A DNA stretch of 64,000 nucleotides from Haloferula helveola. Lineage in GTDB: Bacteria; Verrucomicrobiota; Verrucomicrobiia; Verrucomicrobiales; Akkermansiaceae. The position numbers were made by a program, and so were the translations under genes. Positions 1-7,020 of this stretch are shown here, piece by piece (position 1 is the first letter of the stretch; the number at the start of each line of letters is the position of its first letter). The stretch covers positions 124,001 to 188,000 of the forward strand of contig NZ_AP024702.1 in NCBI RefSeq assembly GCF_037076345.1. Direction: 5' to 3'. The notes below the pieces were generated by a model. It searched no databases. It was not told where the DNA came from and saw nothing but the letters and a program-made list of their open reading frames with translations.

Positions 1-194
1 ACGGCACCGGCGCGATCATCGGCGCGGTCACCGGACTCGTGACGGTGCTCATTCTCCATCTCACCGGCGCTCCTGTGACCGGTCTGCTCTACGCCTTCAT
101 CGGCTTCTCCAGCTGCTTCCTCGTCGGCTGGATCGCCAGCCTCGTGCTTCCCGGCCACGGCGACTCCACGCTTTCCCTTCGAAATCCATCATGA
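1..194 (+). CDS. Sodium:solute symporter family transporter, C-terminal end (partial)
   Basis: This is an open frame entering from the left edge. It is read from base 3 and ends at TGA 192-194, giving about 63 residues. Two hydrophobic stretches are visible, the second containing LLYAFIGFSSCFLVGWIASL. This is the kind of last membrane segment seen in sodium/solute symporters (SSS family). The stop overlaps the start of the sialic-acid lyase gene (ATGA), so the two are almost certainly co-transcribed. From that context I infer a sialic-acid (NanT-type SSS) or N-acetyl-sugar importer in the inner membrane. Only the C-terminus is visible, so family and substrate are tentative. Confidence 0.6.
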   Translation, partial: GTGAIIGAVTGLVTVLILHLTGAPVTGLLYAFIGFSSCFLVGWIASLVLPGHGDSTLSLRNPS

Positions 195-1087
195 AGTTCC
201 AACTTAACGGCCTCGTCGCCGCCACCCACACCCCTTTCCATCCCGACGGATCGCTCGCTTCGGAAGTCGTGCCGGTCCAGGCCGCGCATCTTGCCGAACA
301 GGGCATCCGCAGCGTGTTCATCACCGGTTCGACCGGTGAAGCCCACTCGCTGACCCGCGACGAGCGCCTTGCGATGTTCACCGCGTGGGCCAAGGCCGGT
401 CCCGAGCACGACATCAAGGTCGTCGCGCATGTCGGATCGAACTGCATCGAGGACGCGAAGGCTTTCGCTGCCGCCGCTGCGGATCTCGGACTCGACGCCA
501 TCTCCGCTCTCGCTCCCAGCTACTACAAACCGGCCAGCATCGAGGATCTCGTGGAATGCTGCGGTGCGATCGCCTCGGCCGCCCCATCCCTTCCCTTCTA
601 CTACTACGACATCCCGGTGCTTACCGGTGTCCGGTTCCCGATGTCGGACTTCCTCAAATCGGCAACGGGGCAGATCCCCAATCTGGTCGGAATCAAGTTC
701 ACCAACGACGACCTCGACGAATTTCAGGTCGCCCGTTCGGTCGGTGACTTCGATCTACCCTGGGGCATCGACGAGAAGCTCCTCGACGCGCTCCAGACGG
801 GTGCGACCGGTGCGGTCGGCTCGTCCTACAACTTCGCGGCCCCGCTTTATCGCGATCTGATCGATGCCTACGAGGCCGGCGACATCGACACCGCACGGAA
901 GCTTCAGCAGCAGGCGATCGACCTGATCGATACCCTCGCCGCGATCGGCTACCTTGGCGCCGCCAAGGCGGTGATGGGCTGGCAGGGCGTGCCGGTCGGT
1001 CCGGCACGGCTGCCGATTTCGAATCCGACCCCGGCACAGCTCGACGCCCTACGCGAAAAGCTCCATCCTCCGGTTCTGCAATCGTGA
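191..1087 (+). CDS. nanA: N-acetylneuraminate lyase (DHDPS/NAL aldolase family)
   Basis: A cytoplasmic class I aldolase that splits N-acetylneuraminate into N-acetylmannosamine and pyruvate. The 298-residue length is normal for the DHDPS/NAL family. The carboxylate-binding motif GSTGE is at 46-50, the catalytic Tyr lies in YYYDIP (137-142), and the Schiff-base Lys is K169 in GIKFT. The stretches YYYDIPVLTGV and ATGAVGSSYN look more like animal-type NPL lyases, as I remember them, than like E. coli NanA. The ATG overlaps the stop of the upstream symporter, and the next gene starts inside this stop. The neighbouring epimerase and O-acetylesterase support sialic acid over other DHDPS-family substrates. 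Confidence 0.85.
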   Translation: MKFQLNGLVAATHTPFHPDGSLASEVVPVQAAHLAEQGIRSVFITGSTGEAHSLTRDERLAMFTAWAKAGPEHDIKVVAHVGSNCIEDAKAFAAAAADLGLDAISALAPSYYKPASIEDLVECCGAIASAAPSLPFYYYDIPVLTGVRFPMSDFLKSATGQIPNLVGIKFTNDDLDEFQVARSVGDFDLPWGIDEKLLDALQTGATGAVGSSYNFAAPLYRDLIDAYEAGDIDTARKLQQQAIDLIDTLAAIGYLGAAKAVMGWQGVPVGPARLPISNPTPAQLDALREKLHPPVLQS

Positions 1088-2265
1088 CCGAGGATCTTGG
1101 CGAGTTCTACCTCAGGCAGCTCCGCGACGACTGCCTGCCGTTCTGGTTTCCCCGATCGGTCGATGTGGAACACGGCGGTTTCCTGCACTGCTTTGATCGT
1201 GACGGCTCGCTCGTCGATACCGACAAGTCCGTCTGGGCCCAAGGACGGATGAGCTGGATGCTGCTCGTCCTTTACCTCGAACTGGAACAACGGCCGGAGT
1301 GGCTGGAGTGGGCCGAATCCGGGCTCCGATTCCTCGAAGAAAAGTGCATCGATCCTTCGGACGGCCGCATGTGGTTCCACGTGGCCCGCGACGGCACCCC
1401 GATCCGCAAGCGTCGCTACGCCTACTCCGAGAGCTTCGCGTCGATCGCCTTCGCCGCCCATGCCGCCGCGACCGGCTCCGACCGGTCCGCCTCGAAGGCG
1501 CGGGAACTCTTCGAACGATTCACCGACTGGAATTTCACGCCGGGAAAGATCCCGCCGAAGTTCACCGACGCACGGCCCATGGTCGGGCTCGCTCCTCGGA
1601 TGATCACGCTGGTGACTGCCCAGGAACTCGAACTCCGCCTCGGCAAGTCGGACGCGACGACTGCGTGGATCGACCGCTGCATCGAGGAGATCGAGCGCTA
1701 CTTCGTGAAACCCGACCGGAAAGTCGTGATGGAAGTGGTGGAGCCAGACGGCTCGATCTCGGACCACTTCGACGGCCGGACGCTCAACCCCGGCCACGCC
1801 ATCGAGGGCGCCTGGTTCATTCTCGAGGAAGCGCGGCGACGGAACGATTCACGGCTGACGAAGCTGGGCTGCGACATGCTCGACTGGATGTGGGAGCGGG
1901 GCTGGGATCAGGAGCATGGCGGCATCTACTACTTCCGCGACGTCCACCACCACCCGGTGCAGGAGTACTGGCACCACATGAAATTCTGGTGGCCGCACGA
2001 CGAGACCCTGATCGCGACCCTGATGGCCCACCGTCTCACCGGAGAAGACCGCTACCTCGTCATGCACGAAAAGTGCCGGACGTGGTCCTTCTCCCGCTTC
2101 GCCGATCCGGAGCACGGCGAATGGTTCGGATATCTCCAGCAGGACGGATCACCTTCAAGCACGCTCAAAGGCAACCTGTGGAAATCCTTCTTCCACCACC
2201 CGCGCGCACTCTGGATCTGTCACTGCCTCTCGGCAGCCGCGGAAGAAGAACGCAACGGAAAGTAG
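1084..2265 (+). CDS. N-acylglucosamine 2-epimerase (AGE family)
   Basis: A 393-residue (alpha/alpha)6-barrel protein of the AGE family, expected in the cytoplasm. The GTG start at 1084 overlaps the lyase stop (GTGA), which fixes the start. Typical AGE signatures are present: WAQGRMSWML near the N-terminus, LNPGHAIEGAWFILEE in the middle, and EYWHHMKFWWPHDETLIA further on, containing the conserved His/Trp/Glu residues of the active-site cleft. Placed directly after N-acetylneuraminate lyase, it most likely converts N-acetylmannosamine to N-acetylglucosamine. This is the renin-binding-protein-like solution found in Bacteroidetes and other PVC bacteria that lack NanE/NanK. Other AGE members act on mannose or cellobiose, so the substrate is inferred from context. 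Confidence 0.85.
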   Translation: MTEDLGEFYLRQLRDDCLPFWFPRSVDVEHGGFLHCFDRDGSLVDTDKSVWAQGRMSWMLLVLYLELEQRPEWLEWAESGLRFLEEKCIDPSDGRMWFHVARDGTPIRKRRYAYSESFASIAFAAHAAATGSDRSASKARELFERFTDWNFTPGKIPPKFTDARPMVGLAPRMITLVTAQELELRLGKSDATTAWIDRCIEEIERYFVKPDRKVVMEVVEPDGSISDHFDGRTLNPGHAIEGAWFILEEARRRNDSRLTKLGCDMLDWMWERGWDQEHGGIYYFRDVHHHPVQEYWHHMKFWWPHDETLIATLMAHRLTGEDRYLVMHEKCRTWSFSRFADPEHGEWFGYLQQDGSPSSTLKGNLWKSFFHHPRALWICHCLSAAAEEERNGK

Positions 2266-2300
2266 TTCATCGACCGGCTCGGGCCTCGACGACCCGACCG

Positions 2301-2711
2301 TCAGCGCACCGCCGCATTGACGGCGGCTTCGTGAGCCTTCGCTTCGGCCAAGGATACCATGCCGTCGCCATTGGTGTCCGCCTCGTCGAATGAGACACCC
2401 ATGGTCTCCACGATCGCCGGAGTGTTCTGGGCGTCCGCGAGCGACATCTTGCCACCCGAAGCCTTCGTCATCTCACGGAACTTCGCCTGATCCCCTCCTC
2501 CGGCAGTGAATTCCGCCTCGTCGACGATTCCGTCCCCGTTGGCATCATAGCGCGCGAATGCGTCGGCGATGAAAAGATCGGTCGCGGCCTTGCGCGATAC
2601 CAGACCGTCGCCGTCCGTATCAGCGGCGTTGAATCGGGTCTCCAGCGAAGCCGGCTCAGTAGCGCAACCGGCAAAAAACAACGGAATGAGGCAAGGGAGG
2701 ATCTTTTTCAC
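2301..2711 (-). CDS. EF-hand domain lipoprotein
   Basis: A small exported protein of 136 residues. I place the start at the GTG at 2711 because it gives VKKILPCLIPLFFAGCA, a lipoprotein signal with the lipobox FAGC. The open frame continues upstream without a signal-like N-terminus. Three EF-hand calcium loops are visible: DTDGDGLVS, DANGDGIVDEAE and DTNGDGMVSLAE. It probably sits in the periplasm or outer membrane and binds calcium, but its partner is unknown. It lies on the opposite strand between the epimerase and the O-acetylesterase, so it is not part of that operon. Confidence 0.75.
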   Translation of the reverse strand: MKKILPCLIPLFFAGCATEPASLETRFNAADTDGDGLVSRKAATDLFIADAFARYDANGDGIVDEAEFTAGGGDQAKFREMTKASGGKMSLADAQNTPAIVETMGVSFDEADTNGDGMVSLAEAKAHEAAVNAAVR

Positions 2712-2870
2712 GGAACGATGACTATATCTCCGGTGCCATGCTGTCGACCCAGTTCTGTCGCCGGGATCACGATCGGGCGGACTCGCCTCGAACACCTGCC
2801 CGATCCGTCCCCCGGCACGAAACAGAACCGCCCGAACGCCGTATTCATTCCGATTACCGGCCGGACACTC

Positions 2871-4322
2871 ATGACCCATCCCTACATCCTCACCGTCACT
2901 TCCGCCCTCGCCAGCGTCTGCATGGCAGTCAGCCCGTCTCGAGCTGAACCAGCACCGACCTTGGAACCCGTCATGCCCCTGCCTTTCCAGGACAACGCGG
3001 TCCTGCAGCAGAACATGGAACTGCCCGTCTGGGGTCAGTCACTGCCCGGCGCCGAGGTCATGGTCAGTTTTGACGGCCAGTCGAAGACCGTCACGGCGGA
3101 TGCCGAGGGAAAATGGCGTGCGTTGCTGGATCCCATGACTGCGGTTCCACTCAAGTCGGTCAACGATGCGCCCGCGGGCAAAATCCTCACCGTCGTCTGC
3201 GAGAAGGATGGCAAGCAAGCCCGCAAGGAGATCCGCAACCTTCTCGTCGGAGATGTGTGGCTGTGCGCCGGCCAATCCAACATGGCCGGTCGCATGAAGA
3301 CCGGCACCTCCCGCCACCATCCCGAGGACTCGATCCAGAAGGCAGACTATCCCGCGCTCCGACTGCTGGGTGGAGAAGGCTGGCTGGTTTGCTCGCCGGA
3401 GACCGCCCCCGCCTTCAACAAGGTGGCCTTCTTCTTCGCCCGCCGCCTTCAACAGGACGCCCTTGTTCCGGTCGGCCTGATGGTCACGGCGGTAGGCGGC
3501 TCGAAAATCGAAAGCTGGCTGAACCAACCACCCCACCCGGTGGGCAAACATTACCAAGAGCTCCTGGAACCTTTGGTCGGCTACGGGATCCGCGGCGCCA
3601 TTTGGTACCAAGGGGAAAGCAACGAGAAGGGCGGCCGGGACTACCACCCGAAGCTCAAGTCGCTGATCGAAGGCTGGCGGAAGTCATGGGGACAAGGTTC
3701 CTTCCCGGTCCACTTCGTCCAGCTTCCCGGCATTCGGGAGTCGGGCTCCGACAACCCCGCTGGCGGAGACGGCAGGGCCGAAATCCGGCAGGCCTACGTC
3801 GACACCTTGGCCGTGGAGGATACCGGCATGGCGGTCACCATCGACGTCGGCACCAAAGGTGAGCACCCACCCAACAAATACGACACCGGCGTTCGGTTGG
3901 CCCGCTCGGTCCTCAACAAGGTGTATGGCCTCGAGAGCATCAGCGCCTGCCCGCTCTACAAAAGCCACGAAGTCGAGGGCAACACGATCCGTGTTTCGTT
4001 CTCCAAGAACGCCGACAACGGCCTGATGATCGCGAAGAAAGCGGAAGCCCTGCCGGACGGATTCCTCCCGCCCGTTCCGACCCCCGACGCCAAGCTGCAG
4101 TGGTTGTCGATTCGCGACGCCAGCGGCCAATGGCATTGGGCCGACGGCAAGATCGAAGGCTCCGAGCTGGTCGTCTCGGCGGACGGCGTGGAAAAGCCCG
4201 ACGCGGTGCGCTACGCCTACACCACCCAGCCTCTCGGCCACCTCCTCTACAACATCGACGGCATGCCCGTAGGCCCCTTCACGACCTGTGGCTACGATGA
4301 TGCGGTCGAGCCGCCCCGTTGA
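2871..4322 (+). CDS. Secreted sialate O-acetylesterase (SASA family)
   Basis: The enzyme should remove O-acetyl groups from sialic acids (or from acetylated glycans) outside the cytoplasm. The start at 2871 gives MTHPYILTVTSALASVCMAV followed by a cleavable signal region. The frame extends upstream to 2718, but that extension has no signal-like character. The catalytic-serine block CAGQSNMAGRM and the second SASA block GAIWYQGESN are both present, as is VTAVGGSKIESW. The length of 483 residues fits the family. Its position near the lyase and epimerase genes suggests it trims O-acetylated sialic acids before uptake. Some SASA proteins are acetylxylan esterases, so the substrate depends on context. 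Confidence 0.85.
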   Translation: MTHPYILTVTSALASVCMAVSPSRAEPAPTLEPVMPLPFQDNAVLQQNMELPVWGQSLPGAEVMVSFDGQSKTVTADAEGKWRALLDPMTAVPLKSVNDAPAGKILTVVCEKDGKQARKEIRNLLVGDVWLCAGQSNMAGRMKTGTSRHHPEDSIQKADYPALRLLGGEGWLVCSPETAPAFNKVAFFFARRLQQDALVPVGLMVTAVGGSKIESWLNQPPHPVGKHYQELLEPLVGYGIRGAIWYQGESNEKGGRDYHPKLKSLIEGWRKSWGQGSFPVHFVQLPGIRESGSDNPAGGDGRAEIRQAYVDTLAVEDTGMAVTIDVGTKGEHPPNKYDTGVRLARSVLNKVYGLESISACPLYKSHEVEGNTIRVSFSKNADNGLMIAKKAEALPDGFLPPVPTPDAKLQWLSIRDASGQWHWADGKIEGSELVVSADGVEKPDAVRYAYTTQPLGHLLYNIDGMPVGPFTTCGYDDAVEPPR

Positions 4323-4531
4323 TTGGCAAGCCCGAGCTTCCCGCGCTGTACAGCTTCCTCCTCGTCCGATCGGGCGGCGGGAGTCCGTGTGTTTTGCAGT
4401 GAATCGAACGAAGTGCTCGGGGCGTCAACCGAACAGGCCGGGAGTCCACATGAGCCCCCCGAAATAGTTCGTCCGATTTGGTTCTTCGACGGCTGTAAAC
4501 ACGGAGTCGGCCTTCCTGCCGAAGAATCTCC

Positions 4532-6586
4532 ATGAGAATCGCCTCCATTCCTCTCCTCACGATCGCACCATTCGGCTACTGCCACGAGTCCCACGACCAT
4601 GCACTACCGGTTCCCACACCCGGACCTCACGCCAGCCCGGAAAAGCGCGATGTTCATGAGATCAAGGCCCGCGCGCTGCGGTTGCCGGCCGGGCTTCCCC
4701 AAAGCTTCACCACGGCGATCGACATCGGGAACGAATCCCTCCTGCTGAATCTGGCGAAAAGCCAGGTTCTCGGACCCAACTCAAGATGCCTCGTGGATGA
4801 TGGTTCGGGGAATTTGAAGGAAATCGAGCTGCAGGAAGACGGCAGCTATCTCGGCCACGTGATCGGGCACCCTGAATTTGCCGTCAGCGCCGTCCTCACG
4901 GAAATGGGAATGCTGGCAACGGTCGTCCGCCCCGGGAGAGAACCCATTCTCGTCGAACCTGCGCCGGGTGGTGGAGGCGTCCACCTGATCTGCGAGGGCA
5001 GTAGCGGTGATCACGAAGCGACATCGCAGCCTGCTGCGATTCTGCCCCCTGAAATTGAGGCTTCGACTGGGCCCATCACCACCGTCCTCGCTCCGGTGGC
5101 TGGTGCTGCGGCACCCAAATCGACCGCAACGCTGCCACCAACCCGGGTGATGGATGTGCTCGAATTCGAGATCGGAGCCGAGATCAGCTCGAAGGCATTT
5201 CTCGCCGACTCCGCTTACAAGGGCAAGATGGAGATGGCCCAGGCGTCTGCGCAATCTCTGGTCGGAAATCTGGATGCGCGGTTTCTCCACTCCGCGGGCA
5301 TCAAACACCGGCTTGGCACGGTGATCATCCGTACGGACTCAAAAACCGATCCGCTACGGGACCGTATCCACAAGGGAGACGTCGGCGGGCTGAATGCTTT
5401 CCGCGACTATTGGAACAAGAACCCGGACAAAGTCGGCAAGACCCATGACCTCGCCGTTTACCACGTCTACTACCCGCCCTCCGGAATCGCCTACGTCAAT
5501 ACCGTCGGCGGCGGCAACCGCTACGCACTTTCATGTGGACGGGGCGCAACGAGTTGGGCCAATGGCACGATCGTCCACGAGTTCGGACATTCGTGGAACC
5601 TCCAGCACAACAACAAGTCGGGCTTCTTCTACGAAGCGAGGCCGAGGAGCAATGACGGCGCCGGGAAGCCCGGAGGAAACGACTACCACGTGAGCATCAT
5701 GCATGGCGGCGGCAACCACAACATCGGGCGACTCGCCACCGAGGAAGCCGATTGCGTGTTCCGCGCGAGACAGGCCAGACGACGCTTCGGCGATCCCGTC
5801 AAGGACCCGGGTCCGATCCGCCCCTTCGGCTATCGCGATCTGGCGACCACCGAGACGGGGAAGCCGGTGACACTCGACGTCATCGCCAACGACTACGACT
5901 GCAACAACGACGTGCTCGATGTGCAACTGCTCGACACGGTCAGCTTCAAAGGCGGCTCCATCGCGCTTTCCACCGGCACAGGGCCGGGCCGCAGGAATGA
6001 AGTCGTCTACACTCCCCCGGAGGCATTCACCGGGCGAGACTTCTTCCACTACAGCGTGGTTGATGCCACCGGCAGGAAGGACTGGGGTGCGGTCTACGTC
6101 ACCGTCGAGGGCCCTTCCGTCGTCGATCTTTCTCGAAACTCTTACCATTACGACCTCGGACCCTCGGGATCCCCGGTGCAGAACGATTGGATCGCGATCA
6201 CTCCGAAGACCCGCGGCGACATCGAATGGATCTTCGGAAACGGCAGCCCTCCGGATGCCCGTGAACGGGGACGCAAGAACGGCGTCAACGACATCAACCG
6301 TGACTTCGTTTTCGGCCCGGACACCACGATTCTCCGGCACAAGCTCACCAACGGACGCTGGAAGATCACTCTCAACATGGGTGATCTCGACGACCCCCAC
6401 GACGCCATGCAGGTCCGGGCGGAAGGAACGCTTCTGGGTGATCGCGTCTCAGCAGGAGCAGGGAAGTTTCCCTATGTCACCGGCACCGTCGAAGTGAGGG
6501 ACGGCACGCTTGATCTCGAGTTCTCCGATCAAGGCGGAAAGGACCCGAACTGGGTCGTGACGCGACTTTCGATCGAGAAGGAATAG
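4532..6586 (+). CDS. Secreted zincin-type metalloprotease with cadherin-like domain
   Basis: A 684-residue exported protein. The N-terminus (MRIASIPLLTIAPFGYC) looks like a short signal sequence. A zinc-binding motif HEFGHSWNLQH is at 349-359, followed by a possible Met-turn at SIMHGGG (Met390), which fits a metzincin-like (reprolysin/adamalysin-type) peptidase. The usual Gly of HExxHxxGxxH is Asn here. Around 437-535 lies an Ig/cadherin-like segment (VTLDVIANDYDCNND ... FFHYSVVDATG) as in bacterial tandem adhesin domains. The C-terminal ~140 residues resemble no domain I can name. It is probably a surface or extracellular protease; the substrate is unknown. It stands alone between intergenic gaps. 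Confidence 0.7.
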   Translation: MRIASIPLLTIAPFGYCHESHDHALPVPTPGPHASPEKRDVHEIKARALRLPAGLPQSFTTAIDIGNESLLLNLAKSQVLGPNSRCLVDDGSGNLKEIELQEDGSYLGHVIGHPEFAVSAVLTEMGMLATVVRPGREPILVEPAPGGGGVHLICEGSSGDHEATSQPAAILPPEIEASTGPITTVLAPVAGAAAPKSTATLPPTRVMDVLEFEIGAEISSKAFLADSAYKGKMEMAQASAQSLVGNLDARFLHSAGIKHRLGTVIIRTDSKTDPLRDRIHKGDVGGLNAFRDYWNKNPDKVGKTHDLAVYHVYYPPSGIAYVNTVGGGNRYALSCGRGATSWANGTIVHEFGHSWNLQHNNKSGFFYEARPRSNDGAGKPGGNDYHVSIMHGGGNHNIGRLATEEADCVFRARQARRRFGDPVKDPGPIRPFGYRDLATTETGKPVTLDVIANDYDCNNDVLDVQLLDTVSFKGGSIALSTGTGPGRRNEVVYTPPEAFTGRDFFHYSVVDATGRKDWGAVYVTVEGPSVVDLSRNSYHYDLGPSGSPVQNDWIAITPKTRGDIEWIFGNGSPPDARERGRKNGVNDINRDFVFGPDTTILRHKLTNGRWKITLNMGDLDDPHDAMQVRAEGTLLGDRVSAGAGKFPYVTGTVEVRDGTLDLEFSDQGGKDPNWVVTRLSIEKE

Positions 6587-6690
6587 AAGACTCCGGCGAG
6601 CTAGGACTCTGGAGCAGACCAGTCCGTCAAGGCGCCACGGTCGCGGCAACGCGGGATCTGAAAATCGACCGCAAAGGATCCGTCTCTTGA

Positions 6691-6762
6691 AATGGTGCGC
6701 GGACTTCAGTCCGCCCCGGAACCCCGGCCGAGCGAAATGCGGACTGAAGTCCGCGCACCATT
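6691..6762. repeat. REP-like palindrome, 24-bp arms
   Basis: The left arm at 6691-6714 (starting aatggtgcgcggacttcag) and the right arm at 6739-6762 are perfect reverse complements over 24 bp, separated by a 24-bp spacer. Each arm contains a nested short palindrome, ggact-tc-agtcc. This size and arrangement suit a REP/BIME-type element mobilised by REP-associated tyrosine transposases. No transposase is encoded nearby. It could also serve as a bidirectional terminator for the convergent neighbours, although no T-run flanks it. Confidence 0.75.
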
Positions 6763-6857
6763 CCCCCGCTCTACGCCCGCGAGCGCGCAGCGTTCCACCG
6801 TCCACACGCCTGCCTGTCCTCCTTTGCTCGCAGCAAAGGCGGCCTCTCTCCATCACC

Positions 6858-6905
6858 CACTTGAAAATTGGGAATGCCTTGTTGGATATTGGATATTCCC
6901 CCCGA
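6858..6905. repeat. AT-rich intergenic repeat (ggatattggatatt type)
   Basis: A stretch noticeably richer in A+T than its surroundings, with a tandem 'ttggatattggatatt' core preceded by 'ttgaaaattgggaatgcc'. I recognise this wording as similar to a dispersed intergenic sequence seen in other verrucomicrobial genomes, where it often produces spurious small protein predictions. Only one copy is visible here, so calling it a repeat rests on memory. Confidence 0.35.
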
Positions 6906-6935
6906 CCGCCCCTGCCTTCCGAATTCTGACCCCGG

Positions 6936-6979
6936 GTAAAAACGAAACTCCCCGGACCGAGTGAACGGCCCGGGGAGTT
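6936..6979 (-). terminator. Rho-independent terminator of the TSP3/LamG gene
   Basis: Read on the minus strand, downstream of the stop at 7021, the sequence forms a 10-bp GC-rich stem (aactccccgg ... ccggggagtt at 6946-6955 and 6970-6979) followed by a T-run (tcgttttta). This is a standard intrinsic terminator for the large minus-strand gene. Confidence 0.8.
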
Positions 6980-7020
6980 GTGCACTGCAGACCTCCATCT
7001 GCAAATGGTTCGGGCGACCG

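Larger units (their letters stand above)
6587..7020. other. Intergenic gap with repeat elements and a terminator
   Basis: No convincing gene is seen in this 434-bp gap between convergent genes. It contains a long perfect palindrome (6691-6762), an AT-rich intergenic repeat (6858-6905) and a terminator-like hairpin (6936-6979), listed separately. Short frames here exist on both strands but have no start context or domain content. Confidence 0.6.

Noticed and set aside
4323-4531. Small 70-residue frame between the O-acetylesterase and the protease
   Set aside because: It begins immediately after the esterase stop and runs through the protease start region; no domain, signal or ribosome site is seen.
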